Of a stretch of 64,000 bases of DNA, positions 54,316 to 59,354 are shown in pieces. This DNA is from a virus. The notes under the pieces are model-generated. The model saw only the letters and a list, made by a program, of their open reading frames with translations, was not told where the DNA came from and ran no database searches. Location: the IMG/VR virus record IMGVR_UViG_3300042311_000577, positions 58,795-122,794 of that record, one strand, 5' to 3'. The position numbers and the translations under genes are program-made. How positions within the stretch are numbered: the first letter of the stretch is position 1; the number at the start of each line of letters is the position of its first letter.

Positions 54316-54329
54316 TAATATACAAAAAA
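54316..54329 (-). promoter_or_regulatory. TTTTTTGTATATTA element
   Basis: Minus-strand copy of the recurrent element, 5 bases upstream of the TATATTTG box. The combination lies between a terminator and the first gene of the appendage operon. Confidence 0.5.
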
Positions 54330-54337
54330 TTTTTGAA

Positions 54338-54369
54338 TAAAAAAAATCCCCAGAAAAATTTCTGAGGAT
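54338..54369 (-). terminator. Terminator between accessory and appendage operons
   Basis: Stem ATCCCCAGAAA/TTTCTGAGGAT with one mismatch, followed on the minus strand by a run of eight T. It ends the 58.0-54.4 kb accessory operon. Confidence 0.8.
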
Positions 54370-54394
54370 CTTTTTGTTTGATTAGAGAAAAGTA

Positions 54395-54592
54395 TCAAAA
54401 CATGAGTCCCATAAAGAATGCAATAAACAACATTACAACTAATGTCATGTTAGCATATTTTTTTCCTTCAGGGTCTTCTTCCCACACGTTATGCATTTTA
54501 TTATATAAAGGTTTGCTCATAGCATTATTTATTAAAAACAAAAAGCCTAGAGTGGTAAGACCAATAATAAAAAGTATTCCTTTTAACATCAT
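54395..54592 (-). CDS. Small membrane protein
   Basis: 65 residues with two hydrophobic segments (GILFIIGLTTLGFLFLI and MTLVVMLFIAFFMGLMF) separated by a charged loop (NKMHNVWEEDPEGKKYAN). This hairpin topology fits small phage inner-membrane proteins, for example an antiholin or a superinfection-exclusion factor, but neither can be decided. It overlaps the DUF3310 gene by four bases. Confidence 0.55.
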   Translation of the reverse strand: MMLKGILFIIGLTTLGFLFLINNAMSKPLYNKMHNVWEEDPEGKKYANMTLVVMLFIAFFMGLMF

Positions 54593-54954
54593 AGTGAATC
54601 AATTCTTCTTTGTAAATATACTAAAGCTTTTTGTAAATCCTCTTTTTTTGTAGAAATATTTTTCTTACCGGCTCTTGCTACATACTTAATTACGTTACCT
54701 AGGTAGAAATCATCATCAAGGTCCCAGGCTTCTAATACGTTGAATACTTCATAAGGATTATCTTTACCGCCATAATAATCTGGCCGGGGTCCTTTATCTA
54801 AGTTTACAACTCTTTTCTGCCAGTCTACTTCTACTGCTGTAGGGCAAGTTGGTTTATAAAGGTTGGTGTCCTTTCCATAAACTCCATCTACCATATCTTT
54901 ATATGGAGATTGTTTATCACTACGGGTGCATGCTTTATATAAATTATTTTCCAT
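54589..54954 (-). CDS. DUF3310 family phage protein
   Basis: 121 residues. The C-terminal 65 residues (PDYYGGKDNPYEVFNVLEAW, then FYLGNVIKYVARAGKKN and DLQKALVYLQRRI) match DUF3310, a small helical family very common in phages and sometimes annotated as a nucleotide kinase-like protein, though its activity is not established. The N-terminal half has two Cys and looks flexible. Part of the accessory operon. Confidence 0.8.
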   Translation of the reverse strand: MENNLYKACTRSDKQSPYKDMVDGVYGKDTNLYKPTCPTAVEVDWQKRVVNLDKGPRPDYYGGKDNPYEVFNVLEAWDLDDDFYLGNVIKYVARAGKKNISTKKEDLQKALVYLQRRIDSL

Positions 54955-54957
54955 AAC

Positions 54958-55236
54958 TTACCATACTATTGCTATTGCTGTATCCGGAACCAAGATTCTC
55001 ATTTTACCATCTACTTCAATTTTCTCTCCTGATTCTAGAGCATATGTTTGAACATATACATGATCTCCTTCCATAATACCAGTGATCTCATCTCCAATAG
55101 CATACACTTCTAACTTCTGCCATTGTTTCATAGCTTCCATCATTCTTGCATCCTCATCTTTTGCAGATAATTCTACTGCTGTTTTTTTAAGTTCTGGTAT
55201 TGTGATCAATACTCTTTTTCCTCTTAGTGCTTTCAT
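54958..55236 (-). CDS. GroES-like co-chaperonin candidate
   Basis: 92 residues. The order RGKRVLITIPELKKTAVEL, KLEVYAIGDEITGIMEGDHV, YVQTYALESGEKIEVDG and ILVPDTAIAIVW resembles the GroES β-barrel: an N-terminal RVL(V/I)xxP strand, the VxAVG...GDxV roof hairpin, and the final (I/L)LV-E-x-D-I-x-A strand. The mobile loop region (about 14-35) is altered and charged. If genuine it could redirect host GroEL towards the phage capsid, as gp31 does for T4. It is short for gp31, and no close relative could be checked. Confidence 0.5.
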   Translation of the reverse strand: MKALRGKRVLITIPELKKTAVELSAKDEDARMMEAMKQWQKLEVYAIGDEITGIMEGDHVYVQTYALESGEKIEVDGKMRILVPDTAIAIVW

Positions 55237-55241
55237 AGTGG

Positions 55242-55484
55242 TTATTTTAATCCTTTTGCAATTCCTTTTACACCATACATCTGAGCGGTTTCCAATTCAG
55301 TCATTGCCACGGCAAAACATCTTTTAGCTTCCGGATCAGTTGTTAAGTTTGACTCATTGTTCAAATAGTCAATAGCATCTGCCATCATTCTTTTAAATGA
55401 ACCTATCTTGTCATCACTAGACGGGTTGAAATTAATATGACATCTCTTCTCTCCAAGTGTCATCTCTCTTGTTACTTCTTCCAT
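55242..55484 (-). CDS. Acb2/Tad1 hairpin-family protein (anti-CBASS candidate)
   Basis: 80 residues. The order TLGEKRCHINFNPSSDDKIG, SFKRMMADAIDYLNNE, DPEAKRCFAVAMTELETA and QMYGVKGIAKG matches the Acb2/Tad1 hairpin family (DUF7681) as I know it: FNPS-x2-D-x-(I/V), a helix, then EA-x-R-x-x-A-x-A-x-T-x-x-E-x-A-x-M-x-x-VK-x-x-xKG. Members of this family bind cyclic oligonucleotides and block CBASS defence in other phages. Activity here is inferred. It lies in the accessory operon among other small non-structural genes, the usual place for anti-defence genes. Confidence 0.65.
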   Translation of the reverse strand: MEEVTREMTLGEKRCHINFNPSSDDKIGSFKRMMADAIDYLNNESNLTTDPEAKRCFAVAMTELETAQMYGVKGIAKGLK

Positions 55485-55495
55485 TGTATTTAAAT

Positions 55496-55765
55496 TTAAT
55501 TTGTTACTTCATCATACATCATTTCAAAGATGTCTGGTTTACATGGGTAATATTCCCCCTTGATTCCTTTGATCACATAATCCCCCGGGGAAACTTTCAT
55601 CTTACCTTCCAAGGTCTTAATGTAAAATCCATTAAAGGTGCCCGCAGTAAAATCAAGTATTCCTTCAAACTGATCTTCACTTGCAATAACTGCAGCCATC
55701 TCTTCTGTCCCATCCCATTGTATTGCCTCAATAGGAATTGGTTTCTTTACAAACTTACGCGTCAT
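55496..55765 (-). CDS. Conserved phage protein with PGDYVIKGIKGE motif
   Basis: 89 residues. The pattern FVKKPIPIEAIQWDG, FYIKTLEGKMKVSPGDYVIK and GIKGEYYPCKPDIFEMMYD is a well-known small family in phages and prophages (K-P-x-x-x-E-A-x-Q-W at the start, GD-x-(I/V)-x-x-G-x-x-GE-x-YP-x-K-x-D-I-F-x-x-x-Y at the end). Its function is not established. Leader AACCAACACAAAACAAAAAT precedes the ATG. It overlaps the 102-residue gene by 11 bases. Confidence 0.75.
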   Translation of the reverse strand: MTRKFVKKPIPIEAIQWDGTEEMAAVIASEDQFEGILDFTAGTFNGFYIKTLEGKMKVSPGDYVIKGIKGEYYPCKPDIFEMMYDEVTN

Positions 55766-56063
55766 ATTTTTGTTTTGTGTTGGTTAATACTTCTTCTTTT
55801 TCTTCAGGTAATCCTTCAAGGATATTCAGTTTAATTTTTTCTAATAAACCTACTACAGCTAGATTACCATAAGTGGCATCTGCTATTCTTACTTCTAATC
55901 CTTCACCTTGTTCTGTGATTGACAATAAAACTTTATCTGACATATTAATTAATTTACTTAGTTCATCATAGAGTTCCCTGGCACGTAGATTATCCATACC
56001 AGCTTCTCTAACTTCTTTAGTTATTCTCTCCCACAACTTTTTCTGCTGGAGTGTCATCCTCAT
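55755..56063 (-). CDS. Small accessory protein
   Basis: 102 residues with helical ends and a β-containing centre (VLLSITEQGEGLEVRIADAT). An alternative start two codons later is possible. It overlaps the HExxE gene by 47 bases in another frame, which is long for this genome, but the intact reading frame through the rest supports it. Role unknown. Confidence 0.5.
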   Translation of the reverse strand: MRMTLQQKKLWERITKEVREAGMDNLRARELYDELSKLINMSDKVLLSITEQGEGLEVRIADATYGNLAVVGLLEKIKLNILEGLPEEKEEVLTNTKQKYDA

Positions 56064-56379
56064 GAATAATTTGAAATTGTGCTAATGCAAGAGATGCTAC
56101 AGACACAGCATTCTCAAATTCTTTATGATCCATAAAAAACTTCCAGTTATCCTCAGATGATGGATCTGCATATCTATATCTCATCACCGCAAATGTAGCT
56201 TCAAAGATTTCATGACAAATTACATTCCAAACATAATGAGGATCTGTATCTAAATCTCTGGTTCCAATAATTATCTTGTTTACACTTGTTGAGAAGTTAC
56301 CACCCCCATCAGTTGGATCTTGGATGATCTCATATCTATAACAGGAAATGTATATTTCTTTTGGGAATATTATTTTCAT
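56017..56379 (-). CDS. HExxE peptidase-like protein
   Basis: 120 residues from the ATG giving MKIIFPKEIYISCYRYEIIQ. A TTG start seven codons earlier falls within the -7 box and is rejected. The centre VWNVICHEIFEATFAVMRYR carries HEIFE, a variant of the HExxH zinc motif with Glu in place of the second His, in a helix as in minigluzincins. Similar HExxEA proteins are common in phages. Whether it is catalytic is unclear. Leader AACCAACAACACTGT precedes the ATG. Confidence 0.55.
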   Translation of the reverse strand: MKIIFPKEIYISCYRYEIIQDPTDGGGNFSTSVNKIIIGTRDLDTDPHYVWNVICHEIFEATFAVMRYRYADPSSEDNWKFFMDHKEFENAVSVASLALAQFQIIHEDDTPAEKVVGENN

Positions 56380-56397
56380 ACAGTGTTGTTGGTTGGA

Positions 56398-56405
56398 CAA
56401 ATATA
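56398..56405 (-). promoter_or_regulatory. Bacteroidota -7 promoter box (TATATTTG)
   Basis: A TAnnTTTG match 18 bases before the ATG of the HExxE gene, directly downstream of a terminator, so it probably starts the second half of the accessory operon. Confidence 0.55.
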
Positions 56406-56425
56406 AAAACTTTTTTTGTTTAAAC

Positions 56426-56452
56426 TAAAAACCCCGGAAAATTTTTCCAGGG
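56426..56452 (-). terminator. Terminator within accessory region
   Basis: On the minus strand GCCCTGGAAAAATTTTCCGG folds with the following GGGG part as an imperfect stem, then TTTTTAG. It separates the 74-residue gene from the HExxE gene. Confidence 0.7.
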
Positions 56453-56503
56453 CTCTTAGCTAATTTTAAACAAGTAAATGAAAGTAATTAATCGAAAACA
56501 GGA

Positions 56504-56511
56504 CAAATATA
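56504..56511 (-). promoter_or_regulatory. TATATTTG box upstream of terminator
   Basis: A TAnnTTTG match at the 3' end of the 74-residue gene. It points at the terminator 60 bases away rather than at a coding frame, so it would make a short non-coding transcript if active. Confidence 0.35.
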
Positions 56512-56515
56512 ATAA

Positions 56516-56716
56516 TTATTTTCCAATAGCTGGATCTATTCCTTTTTTTATTTCTCTACCAAAAGTAATATTATTCTTTGCCCGGATATCCTTATGGGTA
56601 AACTGCCAGAATTCTCCAGTGGCTGTAATAATAACTGTGTAGATAGTATCAGTCTCATACCCATAGTCAGTAACTAGCCAGATAACCCCGGGTCCTTTTG
56701 GTGTGTTAACTTCCAT
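56516..56716 (-). CDS. Small β-rich accessory protein
   Basis: 66 residues from the ATG giving MEVNTPKGPGVIWLVTDYGY. A start eight codons earlier overlaps the upstream gene. The inner start is preferred because GAACCAACCAATAGA, a form of the recurrent leader, precedes it. The sequence (TIYTVIITATGEFWQFTHKD) suggests a small SH3-like β-barrel. Role unknown. Confidence 0.55.
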   Translation of the reverse strand: MEVNTPKGPGVIWLVTDYGYETDTIYTVIITATGEFWQFTHKDIRAKNNITFGREIKKGIDPAIGK

Positions 56717-56729
56717 TCTATTGGTTGGT

Positions 56730-57404
56730 TCATATATCATATCCTATAATTTTAATTTTCTCATCTCTTTCAACCAGTGCTTTATATAACTCTATATCTG
56801 TAGACCATTCTTTACCGGTCCAAAACTCAAACCCCAAATAGCTTCCTTTATAGAGACAGCATAACTCATAGCCTCCTAATAAATATACATACTCGCAACC
56901 TAAGATCTTGGCAGTTTCACATTCATAGTACTGAGCAACTGTACCCAGGGAAAGTTTTGGATCCTGATAATCCCATATAAACTGATATGCTACAAACTCT
57001 GTTTCAAACTGTCTATATAAACTAATACCTACCAGATGATCTGTCCAGTATTCTATAACTTGGCAATCTTTAAAAGACTCTAGTTTAATATCTCTTTTAA
57101 ACCCATGGTGATTACAGTACTTTTCATAGAGCTCAGTATAAGTTTCTTGATGTGCTAATACATCTCCTATGGCAACAGTAACTTTTTTAGATAATTTCTT
57201 TGTAGTCTTAGTGGGCCTATAAATACTTAGATTTAATCTGGTGCTCCGTTCATTATACCACTTACCCTCCCATGGTATCCATCCTTGGTGTAATGCATCT
57301 GTGGTAGATTCATCAGGATCAAGTATACCATAGGCTCCATTAACTATAACCTCTAGATCACTAACTTTACCAAAGCCTAAGATATGATCAAAGAATACTT
57401 TCAT
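56730..57404 (-). CDS. GNAT/arginyl-tRNA-protein transferase-like protein
   Basis: 224 residues. The C-terminal half reads LVGISLYRQFETEFVAYQFI, then SLGTVAQYYECETAKILGCE, YVYLLGGYELCCLYKG and FEFWTGKEWSTDIELYKAL. This follows the ATE/Leu-Phe-transferase version of the GNAT fold: (P/V)GxS...xxFxxD...SLGT-x10-A-x-x-LG-xx-Y-(V/L)-YLG-Y-x12-(Y/C)-K. The N-terminal ATE cysteine cluster is missing, so it is not a complete ATE1. It may add an amino acid or another acyl group to a target protein, or mark a phage or host protein. Activity is inferred from the fold only. Confidence 0.55.
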   Translation of the reverse strand: MKVFFDHILGFGKVSDLEVIVNGAYGILDPDESTTDALHQGWIPWEGKWYNERSTRLNLSIYRPTKTTKKLSKKVTVAIGDVLAHQETYTELYEKYCNHHGFKRDIKLESFKDCQVIEYWTDHLVGISLYRQFETEFVAYQFIWDYQDPKLSLGTVAQYYECETAKILGCEYVYLLGGYELCCLYKGSYLGFEFWTGKEWSTDIELYKALVERDEKIKIIGYDI

Positions 57405-57844
57405 TTTTTAAAGAACCCTTTCTTAGGTTGTTCTTTTTTATCAAACCCTAACTTTTCAACAATTTTGTTAGCTTGTTCTTCCGCATAACTAATTACCTCT
57501 TCTTCCTTATCCTTTATGTTCCAGTTATTTAGTAATATACTCATGTGCATAGTTTCATGCATAACAGCTGTAGCTTTCTCTGTAGAGGAATATTTTTCAA
57601 AAGGACCCATGTTCAAAAACAAGAATGGTTTATGCGGAGCTTTTGCTGTAAGCTTCTTATCTGCCGGATCATAGTTAGTCCAACCATAAATATAAACCCC
57701 ATTACCTACGGTCTTATCAACCTCTTCTGCTTGAGCATCTTTTCTATTTAACCCATGCATTTCTTCTACATCATAATAATCAAATATCTCGGTAGCATTT
57801 TTACCAACAAGGAGTACATACTCCCCCATGTCAATCTTTTTCAT
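57401..57844 (-). CDS. HETMH zinc metallopeptidase-like protein
   Basis: 147 residues. TAVMHETMHMSILLNNWNIK contains HExxH (His, Glu, Met, Met, His), followed about 20 residues later by EEEVISYAEEQANKIVEKLG, where a Glu could be the third zinc ligand. Similar small minimal-zincin proteins occur in other phage accessory regions. It has a Lys-rich end (KKEQPKKGFFKK). It overlaps the GNAT-like gene by four bases. Substrate unknown. Confidence 0.6.
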   Translation of the reverse strand: MKKIDMGEYVLLVGKNATEIFDYYDVEEMHGLNRKDAQAEEVDKTVGNGVYIYGWTNYDPADKKLTAKAPHKPFLFLNMGPFEKYSSTEKATAVMHETMHMSILLNNWNIKDKEEEVISYAEEQANKIVEKLGFDKKEQPKKGFFKK

Positions 57845-57853
57845 ACAGCTAAA

Positions 57854-58036
57854 TTAAACTTTATTTTTTATTTCTTCAGCCCAGGCCAGAACATAATCTT
57901 CTATGACCTTTTTATCTAGCTCGGGTACACTTGCTACTAAACTCTCTATACCATACATAACATTATCTGTGTCAGGTTCAGTAATGTTCTTAGACACTGA
58001 GTATGTCTTATCCTTTATCTTTAAACTAATCTCCAT
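57854..58036 (-). CDS. Small acidic protein at the operon start
   Basis: 60 residues: MEISLKIKDKTYSVSKNITE, then EDYVLAWAEEIKNKV. Looks like a β-strand pair with a helix. It begins only 4 bases after a TTTTTTTTGTATATTA element. First gene of the minus-strand set, immediately left of the divergent junction. Confidence 0.5.
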   Translation of the reverse strand: MEISLKIKDKTYSVSKNITEPDTDNVMYGIESLVASVPELDKKVIEDYVLAWAEEIKNKV

Positions 58037-58040
58037 AATA

Positions 58041-58056
58041 TAATATACAAAAAAAA
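58041..58056 (-). promoter_or_regulatory. TTTTTTTTGTATATTA element
   Basis: Minus-strand copy of the recurrent element, 4 bases before the ATG of the 60-residue gene and overlapping the T-run of the adjacent terminator. Confidence 0.4.
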
Positions 58057-58083
58057 CCCCAGACTTTTATATCCAGGGTTTTT
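58050..58083 (-). terminator. Terminator/attenuator hairpin before first minus-strand gene
   Basis: AAAAACCC pairs with GGGTTTTT across a loop of about 15 bases, followed on the minus strand by a run of eight T. No gene is upstream of it on this strand, so it may attenuate the leader or stop a short transcript. Confidence 0.6.
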
Positions 58084-58124
58084 AAACAATAAATCTCTAA
58101 GTAATGATACTTAATAAATCTATA

Positions 58125-58132
58125 CAAACATA
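58125..58132 (-). promoter_or_regulatory. Possible -7 box (TATGTTTG)
   Basis: Matches TAnnTTTG. A transcript from it would run into the terminator hairpin about 45 bases later and then, if read through, into the minus-strand accessory operon. Confidence 0.4.
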
Positions 58133-58189
58133 CAAACTTTTTTTAAAATAAAAAATTTTTCCTATAGGATTTTTATAACATATTAGAGA

Positions 58190-58290
58190 TGGTGTTGGGT
58201 CCTCACTACAAGGCCCCCCGGCCTCTCCGCTCGGCAGGGGTACCCCCTGGTCAAGCCAGCTGTCCAAATGAATTTGTCCATCTGTCTAAA
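58190..58290. other. GC-rich island with short inverted repeats
   Basis: The block contains GGCCCCCCGGCC and the hairpin CAGGGGTACCCCCTG in a genome that is otherwise about one third G+C. It is not part of a convincing gene. It might be an origin, a packaging or cleavage site, a foreign insertion, or a structured RNA. Confidence 0.6.
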
Positions 58291-58393
58291 AAAATTTTCC
58301 TGGCAGAAAATGTTTTTGTTAGCCTATGCCATGCTGTGCATGTCATGGCTACTGTCCTAGTCATGCTTCACATGACATATGACAGAGGGAGGG

Positions 58394-58403
58394 TCTAGCC
58401 CTT
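58394..58403 (+). promoter_or_regulatory. TCTAGCCCTT element, copy 1
   Basis: First of three copies of TCTAGCCCTT on the plus strand within 1 kb. It lies 28 bases before an ATG and is followed by the perfect 12-bp palindrome ATAAAATTTTAT. Candidate early promoter. Confidence 0.5.
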
Positions 58404-58416
58404 GTCATAATATAAA

Positions 58417-58428
58417 ATAAAATTTTAT
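58417..58428 (+). repeat. 12-bp palindrome ATAAAATTTTAT
   Basis: A perfect palindrome between element copy 1 and the ATG of the 76-residue gene. AT-rich, so chance is possible, but palindromes follow the other two copies as well. Confidence 0.45.
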
Positions 58429-58431
58429 CTT

Positions 58432-58662
58432 ATGAATAGTATTATCATTCGGGTTATATCTAACCCTCATTCTAAAACTAGTTGGATCATCTATCCCAAC
58501 GGCATGAAGCCTTTTGTGATAGCTAAATCCAAGGCCAAAAGCCTTAAGCCTAATAAGGCCTACCTTGTAGACCTTAAGTCTAAGACTTATGGCAATGGCA
58601 CCAAGACCTTTGTCTATGCAGTCAAAGTCCATGGTGAGCTAACAATAAAGAAGGGTAAATAA
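58432..58662 (+). CDS. Small basic protein, first early gene
   Basis: 76 residues, Lys-rich: MNSIIIRVISNPHSKTSWII, then VIAKSKAKSLKPNKAYLVDL and a β-like end VHGELTIKKGK. Its codons are noticeably richer in G+C (GCC, GGC, AAG, CTT) than those of the rest of the window. The plus-strand reading is preferred to the antisense frame because it has its own upstream element and a terminator that overlaps its stop codon. Probably an early host-takeover protein or DNA-binding factor; no family recognised. Confidence 0.6.
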   Translation: MNSIIIRVISNPHSKTSWIIYPNGMKPFVIAKSKAKSLKPNKAYLVDLKSKTYGNGTKTFVYAVKVHGELTIKKGK

Positions 58663-58677
58663 CCCTTCTTTTTTTTT
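58648..58677 (+). terminator. Terminator overlapping the stop codon
   Basis: AAGAAGGG/CCCTTCTT stem with the stop codon TAA in the loop, then a run of nine T. Near-perfect rho-independent terminator. Confidence 0.85.
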
Positions 58678-58702
58678 CCCTTCTTTTTCTAGCCCTTAAC
58701 TT
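58675..58702 (+). promoter_or_regulatory. TCTAGCCCTT element, copy 2 (28-base repeat)
   Basis: This 28-base block, containing TCTAGCCCTT, matches copy 3 about 650 bases downstream with three mismatches. It lies between a terminator and the next gene and is directly followed by a 20-bp palindrome. Strong candidate for an early promoter. Confidence 0.55.
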
Positions 58703-58720
58703 AATTGGTTAACCAATTAA
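58701..58720 (+). repeat. Perfect 20-bp palindrome TTAATTGGTTAACCAATTAA
   Basis: A perfect inverted repeat, 10 bases before an ATG and immediately after element copy 2. It could be an operator for a dimeric repressor or a hairpin in the transcript leader. Confidence 0.75.
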
Positions 58721-58730
58721 TTTATAATTT

Positions 58731-59264
58731 ATGCTTTCAGCAAAATTCCTTAAGATGGGCAAAGGCGGAGCCTTAGCCATCTATGAAGTTCGCGGAACTT
58801 CATCTGAGTTGTCTAATTTCATTAGCAACAATTTTAAAGATAGAGAACCTATCTTTAAAAGCACCATTGATGGGAAACCCATCAAAGATGCTAATGGAAA
58901 TAAAGTTCCACTTTATTTCACTTCTTACCCGTTGCCGGGCAAGAATATTTGGCACCCTTTGTACCAAGTCCAAATGGGTGACAATGCAGGTTCTTGGACT
59001 TTGGACAAGTCCGAACTGCAATTTGAGTCTCTTGTTGCCAAGAGCCAAGGCGCTGACTTAGGTCAGGCCATAGCAAGTGAACTTGCTAAGAAGTGGACTG
59101 CAAGCAGTGCCCCTGTATCTTCCTCTGCATCAAACATATTTGATGAAGATGAAGAAGATGATGCTGATGATGATAACATCACAGCAGAGTCTGCATCAGA
59201 AGATGCAAACATGGATGAACTTCAAGAAGTTGCATCCACAGCTAAGGCTTCAAAGAAGCCATAG
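58731..59264 (+). CDS. Early protein with acidic C-terminal tail
   Basis: 177 residues. A mixed α/β N-terminal domain (about 1-125: MGKGGALAIYEVRGTSSELS, FTSYPLPGKNIWHPLYQVQM, GSWTLDKSELQFESLVAKSQ) is followed by a Ser-rich linker and a very acidic segment (DEDEEDDADDDN) ending in a basic STAKASKKP. A folded domain with an acidic tail recalls single-stranded DNA-binding proteins, but the family is not shown. Codon use is richer in G+C than neighbours, as for the preceding gene. It has its own promoter-like element and a terminator, so it is a monocistronic early unit. Confidence 0.6.
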   Translation: MLSAKFLKMGKGGALAIYEVRGTSSELSNFISNNFKDREPIFKSTIDGKPIKDANGNKVPLYFTSYPLPGKNIWHPLYQVQMGDNAGSWTLDKSELQFESLVAKSQGADLGQAIASELAKKWTASSAPVSSSASNIFDEDEEDDADDDNITAESASEDANMDELQEVASTAKASKKP

Positions 59265-59273
59265 CAAAATAAT

Positions 59274-59311
59274 AAGAGTAGCCACTAACGTGGTTACTCT
59301 TTTATTTTTTT
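59274..59311 (+). terminator. Terminator after acidic-tail gene
   Basis: AAGAGTAGCCAC/GTGGTTACTCTT stem with one wobble and the loop TAAC, followed by TTATTTTTTT. Confidence 0.85.
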
Positions 59312-59324
59312 GATACCTGAAACA

Positions 59325-59352
59325 TTTCCCTTTCTTTTCTAGCCCTTATCTT
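59325..59352 (+). promoter_or_regulatory. TCTAGCCCTT element, copy 3 (28-base repeat)
   Basis: Second member of the 28-base repeat pair. No gene starts within 380 bases; only an eight-codon ATG frame follows. If it is a promoter, its transcript would begin with the hairpin just downstream. Confidence 0.5.
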
Positions 59353-59354
59353 GA

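Larger units (their letters stand above)
58037..58431. other. Divergent junction: promoters, terminator and GC-rich island, no gene
   Basis: This 395-base gap separates the minus-strand gene set from the plus-strand set. It holds, from left to right, a GTATATTA element, a terminator hairpin, a -7 box, an AT-rich stretch, a strikingly GC-rich block around 58190-58290, two CATG-containing inverted repeats and the first TCTAGCCCTT element. Frames through the GC block show no protein-like pattern. It is a plausible site for divergent promoters or a replication origin. Confidence 0.6.

Noticed and set aside
58189-58398. A 69-residue plus-strand frame through the GC-rich island
   Set aside because: The translation is a mixture of Pro/Arg and Met/Val/His with no protein-like pattern, no leader, and is best explained by the GC-rich composition.
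58405-58632. A 75-residue minus-strand frame opposite the first early gene
   Set aside because: The plus-strand frame has an upstream element, a terminator overlapping its stop and Lys-rich protein-like text. The antisense frame has none of these.
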